64,000 nt of DNA from Fusobacteria bacterium ZRK30 (GCA_024628785.1 CP102405.1:744001-808000); one strand, 5' to 3'; counted from the first letter of the stretch, positions 10,513 through 18,172 are shown. The notes: generated from the letters alone by a model not told the origin. Numbers and translations: made by a program.

Positions 10513-10746
10513 ATAGCAAAAAAAGAATTATGTGTAAATTATAAAGAATACGAGCTTGTATAAAAATATATTCCAGACATTATTTGTTATGAAAAAATAA
10601 TTTTAGAATTAAAAGCCGTAAAAAAATATCAAATGAACACAAAGCACAGTTATTTTATTATTTAAAAGCTACAGGGTATAAACTTAGGTATATTAGTTAA
10701 TTTTGGAAACTATCCTAAATTAGAATATTATAGAATTGTGCTCTAA
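10513..10746 (+). pseudogene. Decayed GxxExxY-family (PD-(D/E)XK-like) gene
   Basis: Reading through one stop and two frameshifts gives a recognisable C-terminal part of the GxxExxY protein family: KYIPDIICYEKIILELKAV, then NEHKAQLFYYLKATGYKL in a second frame, then GILVNFGNYPKLEYYRIVL in a third, ending at a TAA at 10744-10746. The LELKAV segment corresponds to the nuclease-like core of the family. The N-terminal third, including the GxxExxY motif itself, is not visible. Family members are small proteins of unclear function common in environmental bacteria. Confidence 0.8.
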
Positions 10747-10796
10747 AAATTTATGTGATAAGTGTTATTTGTAGTGAACAAAAAAGGAGAAAAAAT

Positions 10797-11630
10797 ATGA
10801 GTATATTAAAGTGTCCTGTATGTCAGGAGGAATTAAATAGAGTTGAAAAAAGTTATAGATGTAAAAATAATCATACCTTTGATATGGGGAAGCAAGGGTA
10901 TGTGAATCTGCATATGTCCAACGAGAAGAGGAGTAAAAATCCCGGGGATGATAAGGAGATGATAGTCTCCAGAAAAAACTTTTTGGAGAAGGGGTACTAT
11001 AAAAAAATATCAGAAACTTTGAATGGAAGGATAAAAAAGGAGATAGGCAATAAAAGTGGTATAAATATCTTAGACATAGGTTGCGGGGAGGGTTATTATA
11101 CCAACCTTTTGAGAAACAGTCTGCAGGAGGAAAACACAGACTCCCATATCGTAGGAATAGATATATCTAAAGAGGGGATTATCCATGCTGCCAGAGCCTA
11201 TAAGGGGATTGAATGGATTGTAGCAAGCGGGTCAAATCTTCCCGTTGCAAATGAATCACTGGATTATGTGATCTGTATGTTTAGTTATATAGATCCTTCT
11301 GAGTATAAAAGAGTACTAAAAAAAGGCGGAAAATTAATAACTGTCAGTACAGGAGAATACCATCTGGTGGAGATCAAAGAGGTGGTATACGACAAGCTGA
11401 AGATGGATTATTACAGACCTACCCAGGATATAGTAGATGGATACAGCCATGAAGAATTGATAAATGTGAGATATGAAACGAAATTAGAAGACGGTAAAGA
11501 TATAAAAAGTTTATTTGATATGACTCCCTACAGGTGGAAAAGTCCCAAAGATGGAGTTGAAAGGCTGTTGAATTTATCTAAATTAAAGATAACGGTAGAT
11601 GTGAATATAGATATTTTTGAAAAAAACTAA
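10797..11630 (+). CDS. rlmA: 23S rRNA (guanine-N1)-methyltransferase RlmA
   Basis: 277 residues from the ATG at 10797, which follows AAAAAGGAGAAAAAAT; the open frame extends to 10755 but without a good site. The N-terminus has a zinc-finger pattern CPVC...C-x4-H (residues about 5-24: CPVCQEELNRVEKSYRCKNN), followed by FDMGKQGYVNLH, both characteristic of RlmA. The SAM-binding motif ILDIGCGEGYYT is at about 91-102. The product methylates a guanine in helix 35 of 23S rRNA. The upstream neighbour is the GxxExxY pseudogene. Confidence 0.9.
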   Translation: MSILKCPVCQEELNRVEKSYRCKNNHTFDMGKQGYVNLHMSNEKRSKNPGDDKEMIVSRKNFLEKGYYKKISETLNGRIKKEIGNKSGINILDIGCGEGYYTNLLRNSLQEENTDSHIVGIDISKEGIIHAARAYKGIEWIVASGSNLPVANESLDYVICMFSYIDPSEYKRVLKKGGKLITVSTGEYHLVEIKEVVYDKLKMDYYRPTQDIVDGYSHEELINVRYETKLEDGKDIKSLFDMTPYRWKSPKDGVERLLNLSKLKITVDVNIDIFEKN

Positions 11631-11640
11631 AATTAAAAAT

Positions 11641-11730
11641 TGAACCACGAATTAAAGGAATTTACACAAATTTGCACAAAAATAAAGTATAAATGAGGAA
11701 AGGCAAAAAGACACAGAGTAAAATTTATTT
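11641..11730. other. Non-coding remnant with ACCACGAAT / GACACAGAG phrases
   Basis: The stretch contains GAACCACGAATTAAAGGAATT, TACACAAATTTGCACAAA and AAAGACACAGAG. Similar phrases occur between genes in many environmental bacteria and, from memory, often near GxxExxY genes, of which a broken copy lies about 900 bp upstream. No gene is visible here. Confidence 0.3.
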
Positions 11731-11745
11731 TTTAATCAAAAAAGT

Positions 11746-11778
11746 TAAGAGATAGATTACGGAGTAATCTATCTCTTA
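11746..11778 (+). terminator. Strong hairpin, probable terminator before acpS
   Basis: A 14-bp perfect stem (TAAGAGATAGATTA and its complement) encloses the loop CGGAG. The following tail is TATAATATG, which is T-poor, so termination may be weak or the hairpin may act as an mRNA processing or insulating element. Confidence 0.5.
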
Positions 11779-11789
11779 TATAATATGTT

Positions 11790-11811
11790 GGTTTTCCCTA
11801 AAGGGAAAACC
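11790..11811 (+). promoter_or_regulatory. GC-richer hairpin directly upstream of the acpS ribosome binding site
   Basis: GGTTTTCCC and GGGAAAACC form a perfect 9-bp stem around TAAA, 23 bases before the acpS ATG. It lacks a T-tract, so it is not a standard terminator; it may stabilise or modulate the acpS/FMN-protein transcript. Confidence 0.45.
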
Positions 11812-11834
11812 GTAAAGGAAAAGGGTGGATTGCC

Positions 11835-12194
11835 ATGATTATAGGATTAGGAACAGATATAGTAGAAATTTCCAGGATAAAAAAAGCTATTGAAAGGACT
11901 TCGACTTTTTTAGAAAAGGTATATACAAAAAAAGAGATAGAATATATTTCCAAGAAAAAAAATCCATACCCCAGTTATGCTGGAAGATTTGCAGCCAAGG
12001 AAGCTATCTCAAAAGCCTTTGGAACTGGTGTCAGGGAATTTGGACTACTGGATATAGAGATTTTAAATGATGACTTAGGAAAACCTGTAGTTTACCTGTC
12101 GGATAAACTGATTGAAAAATATAAGGGAAAATTAAATTTAAGTATCTCCCATTCTAAGGAATATGCAACTGCAACTGCTATTTTAGAAGGGTAA
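11835..12194 (+). CDS. acpS: Holo-[acyl-carrier-protein] synthase
   Basis: 119 residues. It shows the AcpS signature IIGLGTDIVEISRI at the N-terminus with the metal-binding Asp, and the RFAAKEAISKAFGTG motif (about 53-67) with the catalytic Glu/Lys, and ends with SISHSKEYATA. The enzyme transfers phosphopantetheine from CoA to apo-ACP in the cytoplasm. The start follows AAAGGGTGGATTGCC. It heads a gene run leading into the FMN-binding proteins 25 bp downstream, although the functional link is not obvious. Confidence 0.95.
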   Translation: MIIGLGTDIVEISRIKKAIERTSTFLEKVYTKKEIEYISKKKNPYPSYAGRFAAKEAISKAFGTGVREFGLLDIEILNDDLGKPVVYLSDKLIEKYKGKLNLSISHSKEYATATAILEG

Positions 12195-12219
12195 GCAGAT
12201 GAAATTATAAGGGGGAAGA

Positions 12220-12651
12220 TTGAGAGTTATAATTGTATATTTTACATTAATAACAACTGTATTTGCCATTAAATTAACAGATGGGAATTATTCAGTTGTG
12301 GAAAATGTGGTAAGGGGAAAAAAATGGAGAACCAAGGTGGATTTGAGGGTGAAAAACAATCAAATTGACTGGATAGATGTAGATATGGTAACTAAAGAGG
12401 GAAAGTTAATTAGTCAGGATAAAAAAGACTTGAAGGTAGTTTTAAAGGATACAGGGGGAATAGATCCATATGCAGAACTACCTAAAGAGTATATGAAAAA
12501 ACTAAAAGAAGTTAGAAATTATAAGATGTCCAGGGTAGATACCATAGCAGGAGCCACAGCTGTCTGTAATAAATTTAATAAGATGACTGTGTTTTTGATA
12601 AAAAAATCTGAAGAGGGGAAAACAGGTAACTTTGAAGGTTGGTTTCATTAA
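12220..12651 (+). CDS. Secreted FMN-binding-domain protein 1
   Basis: 143 residues from a TTG codon at 12220 that follows GGGGGAAGA; no in-frame ATG lies nearby. A short signal peptide (VIIVYFTLITTVFA) is followed by a small FMN_bind-like domain: LTDGNYSV, KNNQIDWIDVDMV and, near the C-terminus, DTIAGATAVCNKF. The D-x-x-A-G-A-T element matches the site where ApbE-type flavin transferases attach FMN to Thr in RnfG and NqrC. Here that Thr lies at about residue 110. It is the first of three tandem paralogs ahead of rnfC and probably carries FMN outside the cytoplasmic membrane. Confidence 0.8.
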   Translation: MRVIIVYFTLITTVFAIKLTDGNYSVVENVVRGKKWRTKVDLRVKNNQIDWIDVDMVTKEGKLISQDKKDLKVVLKDTGGIDPYAELPKEYMKKLKEVRNYKMSRVDTIAGATAVCNKFNKMTVFLIKKSEEGKTGNFEGWFH

Positions 12652-12678
12652 GAGTAAATTATAAAATAGGAGGAAGCT

Positions 12679-13143
12679 ATGAAGAAAATAATATTATATC
12701 TAATTATGGCAACAAGTATTTTAGGAGCGCAATTGATGGATGGACATTATGTAGCACAGGAAGCCAAATATTATGCAGATGGATATGCGGCAATTACCAG
12801 TATCAGGGTAAAAAATGGTGAGATAGTAGAAGTGGTAGCAGATTTGGTAGATAGAAAGGGTAATTTAGTCAGTGAGGATAAAAAGTATAATGAGGAGATG
12901 AAGGCTGTAACAGGAACTGATATGAAAGAATTTTCAATGAGAGTCCCTGAAAATTTTATGAATTCATTGAAAGAAAGAGATACTATGGGAGGGACATCCA
13001 TGGAAAACGTGGATTTTCAGATGCCATATATAGATACTATTGCAGGTGCTACCAGTTCCAGTAAAAAATTTAAAAAGATGATGAAATTTTTGGTAAAAAA
13101 GGCTGAGTCTGGAGATACAGGAAAACATAAGATTAAATTATAA
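12679..13143 (+). CDS. Secreted FMN-binding-domain protein 2
   Basis: 154 residues with a type I signal peptide (LYLIMATSILGA, cleavage near 17). The mature protein repeats the pattern MDGHYVAQ, TSIRVKNGEIVEVVADLV and, at about 118-124, DTIAGAT followed by SSSKKFKKMMKFLVKKAESGD. GAT is the expected flavinylation motif. The first 45 or so coding bases are nearly identical to those of the next gene, so this is a recent tandem duplication. Spacing to the genes before and after is 15-30 bp, in line with co-transcription with rnfC. Confidence 0.85.
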   Translation: MKKIILYLIMATSILGAQLMDGHYVAQEAKYYADGYAAITSIRVKNGEIVEVVADLVDRKGNLVSEDKKYNEEMKAVTGTDMKEFSMRVPENFMNSLKERDTMGGTSMENVDFQMPYIDTIAGATSSSKKFKKMMKFLVKKAESGDTGKHKIKL

Positions 13144-13158
13144 AAATAGGGGGAGTTT

Positions 13159-13608
13159 ATGAAAAAAATAATATTATATCTAATTATGGCAACAAGTATT
13201 TTAGGAGCACAATTGATAGACGGGGAGTATTTTGTACAGCAAGATGAGTATCCCCATGGATGGGCTTCAACAGCAGGTATCAGGGTAGAAGATGGAAAGA
13301 TAGTGGAAGTTAGGACTGATAAGGTGAATAAAGCAGGGGAATTAGTCAGTGAAAATGTAGAATATAGTAAGAGGATGAGGGCTAAATCAGGAACTGATCC
13401 TAAGGAATATTCGGTAGTACTGACTGAAAATTTTATGAAAGAATTGAAAAAAAATGATGGTATGAAAAGAAAAGATGATTTTCGAATGCCTGAGATCGAT
13501 ATTGTAGCAGGGGCTACAAGTTCAAGTAAGAAATTTAAAAAGATGATGGAGTTTTTAGTGGAGAAGGCAGAATCTGGAGAGGTTGGAGATCACAGGATGA
13601 AACTATAG
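13159..13608 (+). CDS. Secreted FMN-binding-domain protein 3
   Basis: 149 residues, a close paralog of the preceding gene with the same signal peptide sequence and the same ordering of motifs: IDGEYFVQ, AGIRVEDGKIVEVRTDKV and DIVAGATSSSKKFKKMMEFLVEKAESGE. The Thr of GAT (about residue 119) is the likely covalent FMN site. It differs mainly in surface residues of the middle, which suggests distinct partners or potentials; that is inference. It ends 17 bp upstream of rnfC with the RnfC ribosome binding site GGGGGGAGG in between. Confidence 0.85.
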   Translation: MKKIILYLIMATSILGAQLIDGEYFVQQDEYPHGWASTAGIRVEDGKIVEVRTDKVNKAGELVSENVEYSKRMRAKSGTDPKEYSVVLTENFMKELKKNDGMKRKDDFRMPEIDIVAGATSSSKKFKKMMEFLVEKAESGEVGDHRMKL

Positions 13609-13625
13609 ATTTAGGGGGGAGGATC

Positions 13626-14906
13626 ATGTTTTTTAAGCCTACATTTTTCAGGGGGGGAATCCACCCCAGAGAGAAGGAGATAACTTCCGATAAAAAGATT
13701 GAAAAGATGCCAGAGGTGGGGACTTACAGAGTAACGACCCTGCAGCATATAGGTGTCCCTGCAGCTGTTATAGTTAAAGTGGGGGATCGAGTAAAAAAAT
13801 ACCAAAAAATAGCTAGAGCAGAGGTGAAATTTTCTGCTTTTATTCACTCTCCCTGTTCCGGGAAAGTTACACAGATAAAAAAAATTCATATAAAGGGAAG
13901 GGAAGCAGAAGAGATAACTATAGAAAATGATTTTTTAGGAGAAGAATTTAAGAGGGAAAAACTGCAGAGTTTTACTCCTGAAAAATTACAGGAATTGGTG
14001 GATGATTTGGGGATAGTAGGTCTTGGAGGAGCTACCTTTCCTACCCATATCAAACTGGAAGGAAAATTAAAAACTATCATAATAAACGGTGTTGAATGTG
14101 AACCTTATTTAAACGCTGATAACAGAGTAATGATCGAGAATACAAATGAAATCTTAGAGGGGATAAAAATCCTTATGACAACATTTGAGATGGAAGAGGG
14201 AATAATAGGCATAGAGGAAAATAAAGCCCAGGCCATTGAAAAAATGGAAGAGGCTGTAAAGGAATACCCAGAGATCAAGGTACAAAAATTGCCAACTATA
14301 TATCCCCAGGGGGGAGAAAAACAGCTTATAAAAGCGTTGTTGAAAAAAGAGATAAAATCTTTTCCAAGGGAGATAGAGGCTGTAACTTTAAATGTAGGGA
14401 CTATTTTGGCTATCTATAGGGGAGTAACCTATGGAACACCAATAGTTGAGCGTATAGTTACAGTATCTGGAGAAGGGATAAGAGATCCTAAAAACCTGTC
14501 TATTCCTATAGGAACTCCCATAGAAAACATTTTAGATTATGTAGGAATTAAAGAAGATACAGTGACTAAAATAATAGCTTGCGGACCTATGATGGGTCAT
14601 GAAATAGGGGAAACAGATGTTACTTCTAAAGGAATGAATGGAATTTTGGCCTTAGGAAAGGAAAAATTTCCTCCGAAATTACCCTGTATAAGGTGTGGCA
14701 GGTGTGTAGATGTGTGTCCTATGGGACTGCTTCCCCTGGAATATGACAGACTGGCAAAAAAAGGGAAGTATCATCAGATGGAAAAAGAATTTTCCCTCTC
14801 ATCCTGTATAAAGTGTGGCAGTTGTGAATACATATGCCCTAGTCAGGTTCCTCTGATGGAAGCTATATTTTTAGGATTGGAAAAGGGAAGGGATGACCAT
14901 GATTAA
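13626..14906 (+). CDS. rnfC: RnfC-like NADH/ferredoxin electron-transfer subunit
   Basis: 426 residues. It has the RnfC N-terminal barrel (FFRGGIHPREKE, LQHIGVPAAVIVKVGDRVKKYQ), the NuoF-like FMN/NADH region (GLGGATFPTHIK at about 137, INGVECEPYLNADNRVM at about 155, YPQGGEKQLIKAL) and two C-terminal [4Fe-4S] sets CIRCGRCVDVCP and CIKCGSCEYICP (about 357-405). RnfC is a peripheral cytoplasmic subunit passing electrons between NADH or ferredoxin and the membrane part. It overlaps the next gene by 14 bases. RnfA, RnfB and RnfE are not found nearby, so this is not a complete Rnf operon. Confidence 0.92.
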   Translation: MFFKPTFFRGGIHPREKEITSDKKIEKMPEVGTYRVTTLQHIGVPAAVIVKVGDRVKKYQKIARAEVKFSAFIHSPCSGKVTQIKKIHIKGREAEEITIENDFLGEEFKREKLQSFTPEKLQELVDDLGIVGLGGATFPTHIKLEGKLKTIIINGVECEPYLNADNRVMIENTNEILEGIKILMTTFEMEEGIIGIEENKAQAIEKMEEAVKEYPEIKVQKLPTIYPQGGEKQLIKALLKKEIKSFPREIEAVTLNVGTILAIYRGVTYGTPIVERIVTVSGEGIRDPKNLSIPIGTPIENILDYVGIKEDTVTKIIACGPMMGHEIGETDVTSKGMNGILALGKEKFPPKLPCIRCGRCVDVCPMGLLPLEYDRLAKKGKYHQMEKEFSLSSCIKCGSCEYICPSQVPLMEAIFLGLEKGRDDHD

Positions 14907-16425
14907 AAGAGCTCCTTATATCAGTTCAGAGAATACAACTCAAAATCTTATGATAGAAGTTGGTATAGCACTTTTTCCATGTGCGGCAGTGAGTATCTAT
15001 TTTTATGGAATAGCAGCAGTAAAGATCCTGTTGGGAACGGTAATATTTTCATTTTTTACTGAAATTTTTTGGCAAAATATAAAAAAAGAACGAACTAAAG
15101 ATGGAAGCAGTATAATAGCCGGGTTGATTTTGGGGCTGTCTCTTCCATCCACAACTCCATTTTATGTAGCAGGAATAGGAGGAGTTGTAGCTGTTTCAAG
15201 TAAATATATCTTGGGAGGGCTGGGAAAAAATTTATTTAATCCGGCAATCTTAGGAAGATTATTTTTAATGATACTATTTCCTATGTACCTCTATCAGGTA
15301 AATAACTTTGATGGAACTGCCGGAGTATCCCTCTATCCTATTATAAAATATGGGGGACTGACTAAAATCATAAGTGACTTAGGAGAACCTTTATTTTATA
15401 GGGATTTAATCCTGGGAAACAGGCTGGGAAGTATAGGAGAAAGTTCTATAATAGCAGTCTTTTTAGGGTATGTTTATCTGGTCTATAAAAAATCTATAAA
15501 ATGGGAGGGGCCGGTAATTTTATTGGGAACAATATATGTATTGAACAGTTTTGTTTCTCCTAATCCATTTTTAACTATGATTCTAGGGGGGGGATTATTT
15601 GCTTCGGTATTTATAGCTACAGATCCCGTTACCAGCCCATATACAAGGCTGGGATATACCTTCTATCTGGTATTGATGGGAATCTTTATTTTTGGAATAA
15701 CTGAATTTACCAGCCAGCCCACAGGGATAACCATGGGGGTATTAGGAGCAAATTTAATGGTTCCCATAATCAATAGATATACTCCAAACAGGATTTTTGC
15801 AAGATCCTATCCCTATATTAAACTTGTAAAAATGATCCTGATCAGTGTTTTAGCTGTAATGGGAGGATTTTATGCAATTACCTATAAAAGTGAAGATGTG
15901 ATTCCTAAGGGGATAAACTATATAAATTTGAGAAAATATTTTGGAAGTGATGTGGAGTTTGAGGATAAAATAATTGTGGATGGATTTATCTATTATCCCC
16001 TAAAAAAAGATGAACTGGATATAGGAACTTATGTTGTAGGAGACTCTAAGGGATATGGAAAGGAAAGGATAGGTTTTGATCTGGCTATAGATACAGAACA
16101 TAAGATAAAAGGACTGACAATAATTCATGAGAAGGAAACCTGGAGGTTGGGAGACCAGATCTCTTCTTCCTACTGGCAGGATCAGTGGATAGGAAGGGAC
16201 AGCAGCTATAAGTTTAATAAAGAAGTAGATGGATTTTTAGGAGCTACATATACCTGTAAAAACCTGCATAAAACCTTAAGAAAAATCTTGAAAACTCATG
16301 AGGGGCTTTTTGATAGTGGTTATTCTGAGATAGACGGAACCGGAGGAGCTACAGATATGGAAAAGACAACAACAGATCCAGATGAAACTATGGATATAGA
16401 CGGAGTCGGCGGAGCTACAGACTAG
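14893..16425 (+). CDS. rnfD: RnfD-RnfG fusion with extra GGAT motifs in the C-terminal tail
   Basis: 510 residues. Residues about 1-330 are RnfD: about ten membrane segments, SSIIAGLILGLSLP, KNLFNPAILGRLF, GNRLGSIGESS and IATDPVTSP. The place where RnfD normally has its covalent FMN motif reads DGTAGVS (140-146), with Ser in place of Thr. Residues about 335-470 form an extracytoplasmic FMN_bind domain like RnfG, with DGFLGAT (Thr 452). The tail then holds DGTGGAT (Thr 487) and DGVGGAT (Thr 509). A second ATG at 14899 has better spacing to GAAGGG and may be the true start. It overlaps rnfC and is followed by a NuoE-like gene. Confidence 0.88.
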   Translation: MTMIKRAPYISSENTTQNLMIEVGIALFPCAAVSIYFYGIAAVKILLGTVIFSFFTEIFWQNIKKERTKDGSSIIAGLILGLSLPSTTPFYVAGIGGVVAVSSKYILGGLGKNLFNPAILGRLFLMILFPMYLYQVNNFDGTAGVSLYPIIKYGGLTKIISDLGEPLFYRDLILGNRLGSIGESSIIAVFLGYVYLVYKKSIKWEGPVILLGTIYVLNSFVSPNPFLTMILGGGLFASVFIATDPVTSPYTRLGYTFYLVLMGIFIFGITEFTSQPTGITMGVLGANLMVPIINRYTPNRIFARSYPYIKLVKMILISVLAVMGGFYAITYKSEDVIPKGINYINLRKYFGSDVEFEDKIIVDGFIYYPLKKDELDIGTYVVGDSKGYGKERIGFDLAIDTEHKIKGLTIIHEKETWRLGDQISSSYWQDQWIGRDSSYKFNKEVDGFLGATYTCKNLHKTLRKILKTHEGLFDSGYSEIDGTGGATDMEKTTTDPDETMDIDGVGGATD

Positions 16426-16448
16426 AAAGATAAAAGGAGAGGAAATAT

Positions 16449-16895
16449 ATGGATCTACATAAAGAGGTAGAAAAAATTATAGAAAATTTAGAAGATAAAA
16501 ATAATGAATTAGAGGTGTTGGAATTTATTCAAAATGCCCAGGGGTATATATCTAAAGATATGGTAAAATTTGTTGCAGATAAGATGGATAAATTTGATTT
16601 TTCTATTGAGAATACAATAAAATTTTACCCCCATCTGAAGGATGAGGGGAAACAAGTCATAGAAGTCAAGGTATGCACCCATACAGCCTGTAAAAATAAT
16701 GGTAGCGGGAAGATATTGGAGGAAGCTAAAAAAATATTGGGAGTAGAGATAGATGGAATAACTTCTGATGGAAAATACAAATTGATGACCCAGAGATGTT
16801 TTGGTCAGTGCGGAAAGGGTCCTAATGTGAAGGTTGGCAGTGAGATCTATAATAAGATGACACCTGAGATACTGGGTAATTTATTAAAAAAATAG
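16449..16895 (+). CDS. NuoE-like [2Fe-2S] thioredoxin-fold protein
   Basis: 148 residues. The N-terminal helical part (LEVLEFIQNAQGYISKDMVKFVADK) and the C-terminal thioredoxin-like ferredoxin part match the 24-kDa subunit family. Cluster ligands are visible as C-x4-C (VCTHTACKNNGSG, about 77-82) and C-x3-C (RCFGQCGKGPNV, about 119-123). In complex I and in bifurcating hydrogenases this protein pairs with a NuoF-type NADH-binding subunit. RnfC contains a NuoF-like domain, so pairing with the RnfC two genes upstream is a reasonable inference. It has its own AAAAGGAGAGG box. Confidence 0.9.
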   Translation: MDLHKEVEKIIENLEDKNNELEVLEFIQNAQGYISKDMVKFVADKMDKFDFSIENTIKFYPHLKDEGKQVIEVKVCTHTACKNNGSGKILEEAKKILGVEIDGITSDGKYKLMTQRCFGQCGKGPNVKVGSEIYNKMTPEILGNLLKK

Positions 16896-16978
16896 AAGAG
16901 AATTTAAGTGGAAATTTCACTGAAAGATATAAAACAGAAAATAAAAATATGAGTAGTTATAAGAAGAGGAGATATAAG

Positions 16979-17383
16979 ATGACAATAAAAGATTTAAAGA
17001 TAGATCAAGTTTTAGAAAATAAGGAGATAGCAGAAACTTTTTTGTGTTCAAACCAGGGGGGAGTGAGAAAGAGTAAGAAAACTAATACTATAGTCCTGCT
17101 GGCTAAATTTAATAATTGTTCATATAAACACAGGAAAGATGGAGATATCTTATATTTTACCGGAATGGGTAAAAAAGGTGACCAGGAGATGAAAAGACAG
17201 AATAAATCTATCCTAAATGCTAAGGAGGAGGGGTTTGCCCTTCACCTGTTAGAACTGTATGAGGATAAAAAATATATCTATAAGGGAGAAGTAGAACTGA
17301 TCTCAACTCCTGTAATAGAGAGACAATTAGACGACAATAAAGAGGAGAGGGATGTTTTTATGTTCCCCCTAAAGGTAAAGTAA
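16979..17383 (+). CDS. Stand-alone ScoMcrA-like SRA domain protein
   Basis: 134 residues from the ATG at 16979, after AAGAGGAGATATAAG. The sequence shows NQGGVRKSKKTNTIVLLAKF, GDILYFTGMGKKGDQEMKRQ, QNKSILNAKEEGFALHLLEL and VFMFPLKVK. This order (GG-x-R, Y-TGMG-x-GDQ, QNK-x-L, VH-L-E, V-FPL) is what I know from the C-terminal modified-base-reading domain fused to HNH nucleases (ScoMcrA) and to DUF3427 helicase-nucleases. No nuclease domain is present here. It may read 5-modified or phosphorothioated DNA, or have another role. It ends in a strong terminator, closing the acpS-rnf transcript. Confidence 0.7.
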   Translation: MTIKDLKIDQVLENKEIAETFLCSNQGGVRKSKKTNTIVLLAKFNNCSYKHRKDGDILYFTGMGKKGDQEMKRQNKSILNAKEEGFALHLLELYEDKKYIYKGEVELISTPVIERQLDDNKEERDVFMFPLKVK

Positions 17384-17390
17384 AAATAAA

Positions 17391-17418
17391 AAAAGGACAC
17401 TGATCTTGGTGTCCTTTT
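17391..17418 (+). terminator. Intrinsic terminator after the SRA-like gene
   Basis: AAAAGGACAC and GTGTCCTTTT form a perfect 10-bp stem around an 8-base loop, with a T-rich tail, 7 bases after the stop codon. Confidence 0.88.
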
Positions 17419-17455
17419 TAATACTGGCTTTACTGGATTAAATAGGAGGAAAAGG

Positions 17456-18160
17456 ATGAGAATATTTCACTTTGAGGAGCTGGGATCAACCAGTGACTAT
17501 CTGAAGGAAAAAAAAGATAAAAAGGAGTGGGATCTGGTTGTAGCAGATATTCAAACTTCTGGACGGGGACGTAGGGGGAATCTTTGGGTATCTCCTCAAG
17601 GAGCAGGGCTGTTCAGTTTTGCGCTAAAGGAAGATCCCAACCTGAGTATGGAAGAGTACAGTAAATTGCCCTTGATTGTAGGGATTGGACTGTTAGAGGG
17701 ATTGAAAAATATGGTAGAATTAGACTATAAATTTAAATGGACCAACGATATCTATTTGTTTGATAAAAAACTGTCTGGAATCCTGGTAGAAAAAGTAGGA
17801 GATTTTTTTATTATAGGTATAGGGATAAATATAAATAATTCAGAGTTTTTAGGAGAGTCTAAAAATGGTATCTCCTTAAAAAGTGCAACTGGAAACAAGT
17901 ATGAAGTTCTGGATACAATAAAAATAATTGTAAATTCATTTGAAAAATATTGGAATAGATACATAAGGGGAGAATGGAATGAAATTTTATACGAGATAAA
18001 TGAAAAAAACTACCTTTTAAACAAGGATATAGAGATAGATTTTTTAGGGAGTAAAATATCTGGTATAGGAGGAAAAATCTTACCAAATGGAAGATTAGAG
18101 GTAGAAACTGCAGAAGGAATAAAGGAATTTATGGTAGGAGAGATCCATATAAAATTATAG
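17456..18160 (+). CDS. birA: Biotin--[acetyl-CoA-carboxylase] ligase
   Basis: 234 residues, the short form without an N-terminal DNA-binding domain. It has the biotinyl-AMP binding motif GRGRRGNLWVSP (about 36-47), the KWTNDIYLFDKKLSGILVE segment (about 93-111) and the GIGININ motif (about 121). It attaches biotin to carboxylase or decarboxylase carrier lysines in the cytoplasm. Because the HTH domain is absent it should not repress biotin genes itself. The channel gene follows within 12 bp, probably in the same transcript. Confidence 0.93.
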   Translation: MRIFHFEELGSTSDYLKEKKDKKEWDLVVADIQTSGRGRRGNLWVSPQGAGLFSFALKEDPNLSMEEYSKLPLIVGIGLLEGLKNMVELDYKFKWTNDIYLFDKKLSGILVEKVGDFFIIGIGININNSEFLGESKNGISLKSATGNKYEVLDTIKIIVNSFEKYWNRYIRGEWNEILYEINEKNYLLNKDIEIDFLGSKISGIGGKILPNGRLEVETAEGIKEFMVGEIHIKL

Positions 18161-18172
18161 AGGGAGGCTGTG

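Noticed and set aside
13626-16895. Complete Rnf ion-pumping complex
   Set aside because: Only RnfC and an RnfD/G fusion are present; no RnfA, RnfB or RnfE reading frame exists between acpS and birA.
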